This document shows, piece after piece, positions 34,583 through 42,953 of a stretch of 64,000 nucleotides of DNA (positions within the stretch are counted from its first letter, which is position 1; each line of letters begins with the position of its first letter). A program made the position numbers and the translations under genes. Source of the DNA: Alphaproteobacteria bacterium (GTDB lineage: Bacteria > Pseudomonadota > Alphaproteobacteria > Rhizobiales > JAJFHC01); NCBI GenBank assembly GCA_021775805.1, contig JAJFHD010000138.1, forward strand, positions 44,847 through 108,846, given 5' to 3'. Below the pieces are notes generated by a model. It had not been told where the DNA came from. It saw only the letters and a list, made by a program, of their open reading frames with translations, and did not search any database.

Positions 34583-35461
34583 ATGACAAACGCGATCAAG
34601 AAGGCCGTTTTTCCCGTGGCAGGCCTGGGGACACGCTTCCTGCCGGCTACCAAGGCAATGCCCAAGGAAATGCTCACAATTGTCGATCGTCCGGTAATCC
34701 AGTTGGCGGTGGACGAAGCGCGCGCGGCCGGTATCGATCACTTCATATTTGTAACGGGAAGAAACAAGGGCGTCATCGAGGATCATTTCGACAAGCAGTT
34801 TGAACTTGAGGCGACGCTGCGCGAACGAGGCAAGACGGTTGAACTTGCCTTGCTCGACAGCGATCTTCCCGGTGCCGGACAGACCAGTTTCACGCGGCAG
34901 CAGCAACCGCTGGGGCTTGGCCACGCGGTATGGTGCGCCCGGGAGTTGGTCGGCGACGAGCCTTTCGCACTGTTGTTGCCTGACATGCTCGTGCACAGCC
35001 GTGTCAGTTGCCTTGCCCAGATGATGCCGGCATATCGCCAGCATGGAGGAAACGTTCTGGCCGTTGAAGAGGTTCCTCACGAACAAACCCATCGCTATGG
35101 CATCGTGGGCATATCCGGGTCCGAGGACAATGCCTTTCCGATAACGGAAATGGTCGAAAAGCCAACACCTGGAACAGCCCCTTCCAACCTCATGATTTCC
35201 GGAAGGTATATTCTTCAGCCGGAAATCTTCGATCTTCTCAGGTCGCAGGAACGTGGTTCCGGCAATGAAATCCAATTGACCGATGCCATGATCCGGCTGA
35301 TGGAATCGCAGCGGTTTACTGCGGTGCGGTTCGAGGGCAAGACGTACGATTGCGGCGACAAGATCGGCTTTCTGTCCGCCAACATCGCCTTTGCACTGGC
35401 GAGAGACGATATCGGCGCTCAGGTTCGTGAGGCGATCAAGGAACTTGCCGGCAATGGCTAG
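34583..35461 (+). CDS. galU: UTP-glucose-1-phosphate uridylyltransferase
   Basis: 292 aa. The nucleotidyltransferase signature GLGTRFLPATKAMPKEML (residues 11-28) and the VEKPTPG and YDCGDKIGF blocks identify GalU. It makes UDP-glucose from UTP and glucose-1-phosphate, the substrate of the divergently encoded GalE. An SD-like GGAG lies 9 bp before the ATG. Downstream, a convergent beta-barrel gene ends 27 bp away. Confidence 0.96.
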   Translation: MTNAIKKAVFPVAGLGTRFLPATKAMPKEMLTIVDRPVIQLAVDEARAAGIDHFIFVTGRNKGVIEDHFDKQFELEATLRERGKTVELALLDSDLPGAGQTSFTRQQQPLGLGHAVWCARELVGDEPFALLLPDMLVHSRVSCLAQMMPAYRQHGGNVLAVEEVPHEQTHRYGIVGISGSEDNAFPITEMVEKPTPGTAPSNLMISGRYILQPEIFDLLRSQERGSGNEIQLTDAMIRLMESQRFTAVRFEGKTYDCGDKIGFLSANIAFALARDDIGAQVREAIKELAGNG

Positions 35462-35488
35462 AGCAAGATTTGTCTTTGTTGAACCGTC

Positions 35489-37000
35489 TCACTGTTGCAG
35501 GCGAACGCCAATCCGGAATGTGTTGGCGGTATAGTCGCTGTCGGACTGGTTTGAGTCGAAAATATCGTACGTATAACCCGCTCGAACAACCAGATTCCGG
35601 TTTATCAGATAGTCCATTCCGGCACTGAGGCTGTAGCTTTTCTCAGTGATGCCCGCACCCTTGTATCTGGTGTAATCGAACTCAGCGCCTGCATTAAGTG
35701 TGAGGTTATCAAACAGCGCGTGAGCGACATTCAACCCCGCTGTTCGCGATAGCGCTGCCGACGATCCGGTAACCGTGGTTTCGTCAACCGAGGTGCCGAC
35801 CGCTGCCGTCACAGTTGTCAGGGGCGTGGGCGCCCAGATCAGCGATGCGTTCGCGACGACCGCAGACACGTCGCTCAGGGAGCTGTCGTCAGGCCGACGT
35901 TCCGCATAGCCGCCGGATACTTCACCGCGCAGGATAGGTCCCAGATTCACGGCAACCCCGCCGACGACGGAATGGCCGTCAGAATCTCTGCGAAAGCCGT
36001 CATCGTCGGTTTTCTGATCGTGCCGGCGTATCGAATAGGACCCTTCCACGAAGGGTTGAATCGCCGGTGTCCATTCATACCCAAGGCGCAAGCTGCCGGC
36101 GACTTCCGTGTAGTCGCGGTCAGCATTGCTCTGCGTACCGCCGCCTGTCAGTTGTGCATCGCCGAACTCATACACTTCGAGATTTGACCGAATTGTTGCA
36201 ATCATGCGGTTGAATCGCTGCGTCAGACTTGCAGTTGCACTGTAAACGGTCTCGTCGGGTTGTGTTTCCGCCGTACTATCATCTTCGGCGGTGCCGCGGC
36301 TTTCCTGACCGAAGGTGAAACCTGCCTCGAGATCCACTCTGGTGTCACGGGTGATGTCAATCCGCCCGGTTGCGCGCACTTCGACGTCATCCGTATCCTC
36401 GGAGCTGTTCTCGTCGTAGATCAGGTGGCTGCTCGACGCTCTCAGCGTTGCCGCATGTCGCGACCAGTTGGATTCCAGCCGCAACTCCGGCGCAATTGTA
36501 TAGCCCAGGTCGTCCCGACGGCCACGATCGGCGAGCGCAACATTGTCGGTAAATTCTATACCGGCCTCGACGGCCGGATAAGCCAGAAAGGATCCTACCC
36601 TGATGCCCAGGGGATCATAGGCAGACACCGCGTTACCGGTCTGGACATTGCCGCCGCCATCTTCTCGATCCGCGAAAATCGGCCGTTCTGGTCCACCGAC
36701 GGTGTTTCCAGCCTCGCGCCGGCGCACCACGTCGCCCAAGCGCGATGTCACGGTCTGCGGAACGTTTCGACCGGCAGTTGCATCGCGCGCCGCCTGGTCT
36801 TGATTGAAGTCGGGTAGGCCGTTTTCGTCAACCCGGCCACGCAATACTTCCGATGGCGAGTCAATGGCATCGTCCTCGTTCGCAGTTACCTGTTGTTGTG
36901 CAAACGCCGAACCCGTCATGACCCACGCAAACACAACAAGAACCGCCGGGACGAGTGCCCGTCTTCCCCGCACAACAGTGATTTTGGAGCGGATGAACAA
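35489..37000 (-). CDS. outer-membrane beta-barrel porin of the BBP2 type
   Basis: 503 aa. The only start in this frame that keeps the whole signal peptide is a TTG at 37000; the signal core is LVPAVLVVFAWVMTGSAFA. After a polar linker (about 40-120) the protein is built of alternating strands with a GIEFTDNVALADRG block and a final aromatic strand (TANTFRIGVRLQQ) for Bam recognition. This matches the 'putative beta-barrel porin 2' family often found in alphaproteobacterial polysaccharide loci. Position between galU and kpsF supports an envelope-polysaccharide role. Transport function is not shown. Confidence 0.8.
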   Translation of the reverse strand: MFIRSKITVVRGRRALVPAVLVVFAWVMTGSAFAQQQVTANEDDAIDSPSEVLRGRVDENGLPDFNQDQAARDATAGRNVPQTVTSRLGDVVRRREAGNTVGGPERPIFADREDGGGNVQTGNAVSAYDPLGIRVGSFLAYPAVEAGIEFTDNVALADRGRRDDLGYTIAPELRLESNWSRHAATLRASSSHLIYDENSSEDTDDVEVRATGRIDITRDTRVDLEAGFTFGQESRGTAEDDSTAETQPDETVYSATASLTQRFNRMIATIRSNLEVYEFGDAQLTGGGTQSNADRDYTEVAGSLRLGYEWTPAIQPFVEGSYSIRRHDQKTDDDGFRRDSDGHSVVGGVAVNLGPILRGEVSGGYAERRPDDSSLSDVSAVVANASLIWAPTPLTTVTAAVGTSVDETTVTGSSAALSRTAGLNVAHALFDNLTLNAGAEFDYTRYKGAGITEKSYSLSAGMDYLINRNLVVRAGYTYDIFDSNQSDSDYTANTFRIGVRLQQ

Positions 37001-37194
37001 TTTCCGGACCCCGTTTGGTGGTTGGAGTTGAAGGCCTCAGACAATAGGTCGCCTTGGCCGGCACAACCATTGGCAAAGACTATGTGTTTGTGGTTAATAA
37101 GGCGGTAACAGGGTGACCCCAACGGCTGACAAACAATGGATTTTCTGTATCCTGTCAAAGGACGACCACTCGGTGGCGTTCCTTGGAGTTTCGA

Positions 37195-38205
37195 ATGAAT
37201 CAGACCACGCTTTCCGCAAACCCTGCGCCTGTCGGATCGCCCGACAACGTTGTTGCCTCTGCGCAACGTACATTTGGCATTGAAGCGGAAGGGATTAAGA
37301 GTTTATCGCAAGCTTTTCATGGCGTTCTGGGCGAACGGTTCGTGGAAACTGTGGAAATGCTGAAAGCCACCGAAGGTCGTGTTCTCCTGTCCGGCATGGG
37401 CAAAAGCGGTCAGATTGCAAGAAAGATCGTCTCCACTTTGTCCTCGACGGGAACGCCGGCACTGTTCGTTCATCCCAGCGAAGCAAGCCACGGTGACCTT
37501 GGCATGATAGCCTCGTCGGACGTGGTCATTATTCTTTCCTGGTCCGGCGAGACTGTGGAACTCAAGGATATTGTTGCCTATTCCCGACGTTTCACGGTTC
37601 CGTTGATTGCCATCACGGCCCACAGTGACAGCACTCTGGCAAAATCGGCCGATGTGGTGCTTCAACTGCCGATCCACGAAGAGGCATGCCCCAACGGCCT
37701 GGCGCCGACAACGTCCACCACCATGCAGCTCGTGCTGGGCGATGCCATAGCGATCGCCCTGCTTGAGAGCAAGGGTTTCACGTCGAGCGATTTCAAGGTT
37801 CTTCATCCCGGCGGAAAACTTGGCGCGGCACTCACATTCGTACGCGATGTCATGCACACAGGAGAAGCGTTGCCGATCGTCGGGCGCGACACGACCATGG
37901 CCGAAGCCCTGATGGTCATGACCGAAAAGAGTTTTGGATGCCTGGCCGTGACGACCGAAGACGGACGGCTCGCCGGGATCGTCACGGACGGCGATTTGCG
38001 CCGATCGATGGCGCCGGACCTGCTGTCCCGGCTTGCCGGCGACGTGATGACACCGGATCCAAAAGTGATATCGCCCGATGACCTCGCATCCTCCGCATTG
38101 GAAATACTGAACTCGAGATCGATTACGAGCCTGTTTGTTACGACAGACAACAAGCCGATAGGCATCGTTCATATCCACGATCTTCTGCGCGTCGGAGTCG
38201 CCTGA
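37195..38205 (+). CDS. kpsF: D-arabinose-5-phosphate isomerase (KpsF/GutQ family)
   Basis: 336 aa from the ATG at 37195, 4 bp after an SD TTGGAG. The N-terminal SIS domain (about 45-185) carries GMGKSGQIARKIVSTLSSTG and VIILSWSGET; two CBS domains (about 210-335) follow. The enzyme converts ribulose-5-phosphate to arabinose-5-phosphate, the precursor of Kdo for LPS or capsule. Conserved residues EACPNGLAPTTSTT are present. It is divergent from the beta-barrel gene. Confidence 0.94.
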   Translation: MNQTTLSANPAPVGSPDNVVASAQRTFGIEAEGIKSLSQAFHGVLGERFVETVEMLKATEGRVLLSGMGKSGQIARKIVSTLSSTGTPALFVHPSEASHGDLGMIASSDVVIILSWSGETVELKDIVAYSRRFTVPLIAITAHSDSTLAKSADVVLQLPIHEEACPNGLAPTTSTTMQLVLGDAIAIALLESKGFTSSDFKVLHPGGKLGAALTFVRDVMHTGEALPIVGRDTTMAEALMVMTEKSFGCLAVTTEDGRLAGIVTDGDLRRSMAPDLLSRLAGDVMTPDPKVISPDDLASSALEILNSRSITSLFVTTDNKPIGIVHIHDLLRVGVA

Positions 38206-38214
38206 ATCTTGAAT

Positions 38215-38269
38215 TGATCAATAATTCTCGAATAGAACAAATATATATTCTGATAGAATTATTATATCA
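38215..38269. repeat. AT-rich inverted repeat after kpsF
   Basis: AATAATTCT (38220-38228) pairs with AGAATTATT (38255-38263), and outer TGAT/ATCA (38215-38218/38266-38269) extends the stem. The whole 38206-38400 stretch is strongly AT-rich compared with the rest of the window. It may be a kpsF terminator of unusual type or an AT-rich protein-binding region. Confidence 0.45.
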
Positions 38270-38296
38270 AAAACATGTTGTTGATTTTACAATCAG

Positions 38297-38347
38297 TTAA
38301 CCATGTTTTTCTTACCGCTGATTCCAAATAAATCCATGATTAACCAT
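38297..38347 (+). promoter_or_regulatory. two CtrA-like half-sites (TTAACCAT) upstream of the stator genes
   Basis: TTAACCAT occurs at 38297-38304 and at 38340-38347; the second lies within the palindrome AACCATATGGTT (38342-38353). TTAACCAT is the form of CtrA-binding half-site known in Caulobacter and Brucella. They are 153-203 bp before the motA start codon. CtrA controls flagellar genes in this class, so control of the stator pair is a reasonable inference. Confidence 0.45.
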
Positions 38348-38499
38348 ATGGTTGGATCAAAAGTCCAGCAAATTTACTTTGAATCATTAGTAATTATTTA
38401 GGGACCAGCCCCTAGAATACCTCCAAGAAGCAGTGTGTCTTTTGGAAAGCACTGTCCTGCCGCGAAAGGGACGTCGTGGCAGTTGTTCTGGGGGTTGTT

Positions 38500-39267
38500 A
38501 TGGATCTCGCGACTATCATAGGCATTATTCTCGGTTCGGCGATTGTCAGCGCCGCCATATTCATGGGCGGCGACTTCATGACCTTTTTGAATGTGCCTTC
38601 TGTCTTGATCGTTGTCGGTGGCACAATTTCAGCTTCCGTACTGCGTTTCCCGTTGTCGGGAGTAATGGCGTCCCTGGGTGTTGGTGGAAAAATCGCCTTT
38701 ACCCAGAAAAAATCCAATCCCCGTGAAATGATTGATGAAATTTCCCGCCTCGCCGAGATCATCCGCAAGAACGGCCCACTAGGTCTTGAAGGTGTGCCGA
38801 TCGAGGATGAGTTTCTAAGCAAGGGAATTCAGTATGTCGCCGATGGCTACGACGGCGATTTCATCGCAGAATCCCTTGAGCGCGAACGCGACCTCAATCT
38901 GAGCCGCCTCGAAGAAGGCAAGCGGATGTTCAAGGCCATGGGCGATTCAGCGCCGGCCTTTGGCATGATCGGCACTCTCGTCGGTCTCGTGCAGATGCTC
39001 AGCACCATGGACGACCCTTCGACCATTGGCCCCTCCATGGCCGTCGCTCTGTTGACCACGCTTTATGGCGCGATCATCGCAAACATGATCTGCCTGCCGA
39101 TTGCCGACAAGCTCGACGCCAAATTCAAGGTCGAGGAAGTCAACCAGACTCTTGCCATCGACGGCATTCTTCAAATTCGGGAAAACAAGAGCCCCGATAT
39201 CATCAAGGAAATGCTGGTTTCCTATCTGCCTGAGAAGCAACGTTCGGAAATGGTTGAAGCGGCCTAG
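38500..39267 (+). CDS. flagellar motor stator protein, MotA/PomA type
   Basis: 255 aa from the ATG at 38500 (MDLATIIGIILGSAIV), the start typical of PomA-like proteins; the upstream codons in frame are not conserved in style. Four membrane segments: about 1-20, 28-50, 150-170 and 180-200 (GMIGTLVGLVQML, SMAVALLTTLYGAIIANMI), with a large cytoplasmic loop between the second and third. It forms the ion channel of the flagellar motor with the MotB-like protein encoded 83 bp downstream. Its length and sequence are nearer to sodium-type PomA than to rhizobial MotA, so a Na+ motor is possible but unproven. Confidence 0.92.
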   Translation: MDLATIIGIILGSAIVSAAIFMGGDFMTFLNVPSVLIVVGGTISASVLRFPLSGVMASLGVGGKIAFTQKKSNPREMIDEISRLAEIIRKNGPLGLEGVPIEDEFLSKGIQYVADGYDGDFIAESLERERDLNLSRLEEGKRMFKAMGDSAPAFGMIGTLVGLVQMLSTMDDPSTIGPSMAVALLTTLYGAIIANMICLPIADKLDAKFKVEEVNQTLAIDGILQIRENKSPDIIKEMLVSYLPEKQRSEMVEAA

Positions 39268-39350
39268 GGTCTTCTGTGGGCGATCAGGTTTCATGGATGA
39301 TGGCTGATTCAACCGTAATTCATCCCGATCTAATGAAAGTGTAACTGGCC

Positions 39351-40205
39351 ATGGCCAAGAAAAGAGCCCCGGTCCTTGAAGGCGCCCCAGAGTGGATTGT
39401 CACCTTTGCCGATCTGATGTCGCTGCTTGTGTGTTTCTTCGTTCTGATCATTTCGTTTTCGATCCAGGACAAACAGAAGCTTCAGGTAGTGGCCGGGTCG
39501 ATGCGTGACGCATTCGGCATCAAGGCGGAAATGAACAAGGCCGGTCTCATTGAGATTGAAGGCGTTCCTTCCCGCGAATACGTCAAGCAGGTCGCCCTGG
39601 TCGAGAGTGAGAACGACACAGAGTATGCCGATAAAGCCCATGCCAAACAGAAGAAACAGGGACCTGAAGCGGAAACCCACTCTCACGTTAAAGCGGAAGT
39701 CCGAACGCCGGACAACTTTGCCCTTGCCGCAGACTCCATTCGTCAGGCCTGGCAGGATCTGCCCGAGGTCACTGAGTCCTCCAACAACATTCTGATCGAG
39801 GAAACCAAGGAAGGCCTCCTTATTCAACTGGTCGACCAGGAAGGTCGGGCCATGTTCGAACCCAATTCAGCGAAACCGTACGCGCATACCAGATCGCTGC
39901 TCCGAAAGATGGCGCCGGTTCTCAAGGGCCTGCCCAATCGCCTGACCATTACCGGTCACTCCGATGCAACCCGGATTTACAACCGCGTGGGATATGGACA
40001 ATGGGAACTGACAGCCGACAGAGCAAACACCGCACGCCGGATTCTCTCCAGTGCAGGGGTTCCCAGCGATCGATTCTTCGCGGTTGTCGGCAAGGCGGAT
40101 TCAGAGCCGCTGTTCCCCGATGACACGTTTCTCGCAGCCAACCGAAGGGTCAGCATTGTGCTCATGCGGGAAACCCCGCCTTTGGCCAGCGATCATAAAC
40201 TCTAA
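39351..40205 (+). CDS. flagellar motor stator protein, MotB type
   Basis: 284 aa. One N-terminal membrane helix (about 17-37) holds the ion-binding Asp21 in WIVTFADLMSLLVCFFVLI. A charged periplasmic linker (about 90-135) precedes an OmpA-like peptidoglycan-binding domain (about 150-275: LTITGHSDATR, LTADRANTARRIL). It anchors the stator to the cell wall. No rod, hook or filament genes are in the window, so the pair stands apart from the main flagellar cluster. It ends 5 bp from the convergent nfeD-like gene. Confidence 0.92.
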   Translation: MAKKRAPVLEGAPEWIVTFADLMSLLVCFFVLIISFSIQDKQKLQVVAGSMRDAFGIKAEMNKAGLIEIEGVPSREYVKQVALVESENDTEYADKAHAKQKKQGPEAETHSHVKAEVRTPDNFALAADSIRQAWQDLPEVTESSNNILIEETKEGLLIQLVDQEGRAMFEPNSAKPYAHTRSLLRKMAPVLKGLPNRLTITGHSDATRIYNRVGYGQWELTADRANTARRILSSAGVPSDRFFAVVGKADSEPLFPDDTFLAANRRVSIVLMRETPPLASDHKL

Positions 40206-40210
40206 ACAAA

Positions 40211-40690
40211 TCACTCTGAATCATCGGCATGTTCGTCGTGAACCTTGGCCACCGTCAGGGTAGCCCCCTCTATTCCGGTCACAGTGACCTTCTGTCCTGC
40301 CGTCATGTCCGGGCCGGCAACGACCCATAATGAATCTCCGATTTTCAACCGTCCCTGTCCGTTCACAACCGGCTCATCGAGCACATATGTCTTTCCGATG
40401 TAGAGCTGGACCCGTTTGTTCAGGTTCGGCTGGTCGGATTCGATGGCGGTCGGTGCAAACAATCGTCGCGACAGAAACAGCGTAACGATGGACAATACCG
40501 CGAACGCGGCGATCTGCCATTGCCAGCTCAAGTCCACAAACAGCACTGCTGTGCCGACAATCATCGCGGCCACGCCCAGCCAGAGAAAAAACACACCAGG
40601 TGCCAACAGTTCCAGCAGCAGAAGCACACCGGCAACCACCCACCATGTCCAGCGGCCGGTAAACTCCAGAATCTCAAGCAGTGGTTCCAT
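40211..40690 (-). CDS. NfeD-family membrane protein (short form)
   Basis: 159 aa. Membrane segments occupy about residues 12-75 (WWVVAGVLLLLELLAPGVFFLWLG is typical), followed by a soluble OB-fold domain (about 90-155: VLDEPVVNGQGRLKIGDSLWVV). Short NfeD proteins pair with SPFH/stomatin proteins in membrane quality control. The SPFH gene ends 23 bp upstream on the same strand. The SD GGAG precedes the ATG. Confidence 0.92.
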   Translation of the reverse strand: MEPLLEILEFTGRWTWWVVAGVLLLLELLAPGVFFLWLGVAAMIVGTAVLFVDLSWQWQIAAFAVLSIVTLFLSRRLFAPTAIESDQPNLNKRVQLYIGKTYVLDEPVVNGQGRLKIGDSLWVVAGPDMTAGQKVTVTGIEGATLTVAKVHDEHADDSE

Positions 40691-40713
40691 AGTGCGCTCC
40701 GTTTTGCCTGCGA

Positions 40714-41685
40714 TCAGTCCTGGTTGCCGGCCGACGGAACCGACCCCGACGTGGTATCTTGGCTCTTGGAGGGACCGAACGCCTCGCGTGCAATTTCCGA
40801 AATGCCACTGATACTGCCAATCAGCGCGGTTGCCTCGACCGGCAAGATCAAAACCTTCTGATTTCGCGCGGTTGCAAGCGATCCAATCGCTTCAACGTAT
40901 TTGGTGGCAACAAAATAATTGATCGCCTGGACATTGCCGTTGGCTATCGCCTCACTCACCATTCTGGTCGCCGTGGCTTCGGCTTCTGCGGCACGTTCGC
41001 GGGCCTCGGCATCCCGAAACGCTGCTTCCTTGCGTCCTTCCGCCGCCAGTATCGCGGCCTGCTTCACGCCTTCCGCCTGCAGAATTTCGGACTGGCGTTC
41101 ACCCTCTGCCTCGAGGATAGACGCGCGTTTTTCACGCTCCGCCTTCATCTGGCGTCCCATGGCTTCTATCAGGTCCCGGGGCGGATTGATGTCCTTGATC
41201 TCGACCCGGGTCACCTTGATGCCCCACGGCGTCGTCGCATGATCGACCACCTGCAGCAGGCGAGCATTGATTTCGTCACGTTGCGACAACAGCTCGTCGA
41301 GATCCATGCTACCCATCACCGTGCGGGTGTTGGTCATGGTGAGGTTGAGGACCGCAAGCTCGAGTTCGTTGACCTCATAGGTCGCCTTCGGCGCATCGAG
41401 AACCTGATAGAATGCGACACCGTCAACGGTGACCATCGCGTTATCCTTGGTGATAACCTCCTGGCTTGGAACATTGAGCACCTGCTCCATCATGTTCATC
41501 TTCGAGCCGATACGGTCGATAAACGGTATCAGGATGCTCAGCCCCGGCTCAAGCGTCCGGGTGAACCGCCCAAACCTCTCGACCGTATAGTTGTAACCCT
41601 GTGGAACCACGCGTATCGCCTGGAACAAAATGACGATGAACAGAACAAGAAGAACCAGGACGAATATGCCTGAGCCGAAAATCAT
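40714..41685 (-). CDS. SPFH/stomatin-like protein (QmcA family)
   Basis: 323 aa from the ATG at 41685, which has SD GGAGGT. An N-terminal membrane helix (about 4-24) is followed by the SPFH (band 7) domain with VPQGYNYTVERFGRFTRTLEPGL and ITKDNAMVTVDGVAFYQV. A long Ala/Glu-rich coiled coil follows (about 190-250: EGERQSEILQAEGVKQAAILAAEG). It likely forms oligomeric membrane microdomains with the NfeD-like partner. Confidence 0.95.
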   Translation of the reverse strand: MIFGSGIFVLVLLVLFIVILFQAIRVVPQGYNYTVERFGRFTRTLEPGLSILIPFIDRIGSKMNMMEQVLNVPSQEVITKDNAMVTVDGVAFYQVLDAPKATYEVNELELAVLNLTMTNTRTVMGSMDLDELLSQRDEINARLLQVVDHATTPWGIKVTRVEIKDINPPRDLIEAMGRQMKAEREKRASILEAEGERQSEILQAEGVKQAAILAAEGRKEAAFRDAEARERAAEAEATATRMVSEAIANGNVQAINYFVATKYVEAIGSLATARNQKVLILPVEATALIGSISGISEIAREAFGPSKSQDTTSGSVPSAGNQD

Positions 41686-41781
41686 GACGAACCTCCAGTT
41701 TGCACGTTCAGCGCACAAGTCGCCTGTGGTCTGAATTCACAGGATATATGATTCTTCGGCGATCTGGCTTCAAATACCAAA

Positions 41782-42828
41782 TTACCTGCCGCTGCCGGCA
41801 ATCCAGCCGCCGAGCTCGTTCCACACCAGCCTTTCGAGCATGTCAATGCCATCAGGCGATGCGTTCAGGCAGGGCACGACAGTGAACTTTTCACCACCAT
41901 GTTCCCGGAAGGTTTCGCCGGCCTCGATTGCGATCTCTTCCAGCGTTTCCACGCAATCGGCCGCAAATCCCGGGGTGATCACGGCCACGTTGCGAGTGCC
42001 GGAACGTGCGAGTTCCTCTAGCGTCTTGTCCGTGTACGGCTTGAGCCATTCTTCCTTGCCGAACCTGGATTGAAAGGTCATGCGCAACCTCTCGTCGTCC
42101 CAGCCAAGTTCCTGGCGCAGCAAGCGCGTGGTTTTGGCGCAATGGCAATGATAGGGATCGCCTTTGTCGAAATAGGATTGGGGCAGACCGTGATACGACG
42201 CGATGACCACATCGGGTGTCCAGTCAAGCGAGGCCAGGTGGGTCTTGAGTGACGAAGCCAGCGCCGTCACATATTCCGGAGCGTCATGATAGGGCGGATT
42301 GGTGCGGATCGCCGGTTGCCAGCGCATCTTGCCGAGTGCGTCAAACGCCTTGTCGAACACCGAGGCCATGGTTGCCGCGCTGTATTGGGGATAAAGCGCA
42401 AACAGGAGAATGCGCTCGCAACCCTGTTGTGAAAGCCTGTCAATGCCTTCCGCTATCGACGGCTTGCCGTACCGCATGGCCCAGTCGACGACGATCCGGC
42501 TGTCTTTTGCCACTAGCTTTTCGGCGACTCGCTCGCATTGATCGCGGGTAATGGTTCTCAGCGGCGATTCATTTTGCTCGGTGTTCCAGATTTTCGCGTA
42601 AGCCTTGCCGCTTTTCGCCGGTCGCGTATTGAGAATGATACCGTTGAGAATGAACCACCACAGGACCGGGTTGACTTCGATGACCCGCCGGTCGCTCAGG
42701 AATTCCTTCAGATACCGGCGCATGGACTGCACATCGGTCCCGTCCGGGGTTCCCAGATTGATCAAAAGCACGCCAATTTTCCCAAACTTTACGTCCGGGT
42801 GCTGATCGGGTAAGTGTTCGTCGAACAT
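41782..42828 (-). CDS. hemH: ferrochelatase
   Basis: 348 aa from the ATG at 42828, preceded by GCGGAG; upstream in-frame codons are not conserved in style. Ferrochelatase blocks are GVLLINLGTPDG, VDWAMRYGKPSI, the catalytic His in VVIASYHGLPQSY, and TPGFAADCVETLEE. It inserts Fe2+ into protoporphyrin IX, the last step of haem b synthesis, which also feeds the c-type cytochromes encoded here. It follows the PaaK-like gene by 125 bp on the same strand, probably as a separate unit. Confidence 0.96.
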   Translation of the reverse strand: MFDEHLPDQHPDVKFGKIGVLLINLGTPDGTDVQSMRRYLKEFLSDRRVIEVNPVLWWFILNGIILNTRPAKSGKAYAKIWNTEQNESPLRTITRDQCERVAEKLVAKDSRIVVDWAMRYGKPSIAEGIDRLSQQGCERILLFALYPQYSAATMASVFDKAFDALGKMRWQPAIRTNPPYHDAPEYVTALASSLKTHLASLDWTPDVVIASYHGLPQSYFDKGDPYHCHCAKTTRLLRQELGWDDERLRMTFQSRFGKEEWLKPYTDKTLEELARSGTRNVAVITPGFAADCVETLEEIAIEAGETFREHGGEKFTVVPCLNASPDGIDMLERLVWNELGGWIAGSGR

Positions 42829-42953
42829 GGTTTCTCCGCAATCCAGGGGGCCGGGCGACGGTCGCCGTAAAGCGTCAACGCCACCGCGGATCTTGGCATA
42901 GAGATACACCGGGCAGCGATCAAGTCGAGTCCAAACCGGCCCACCGAAGCGCG

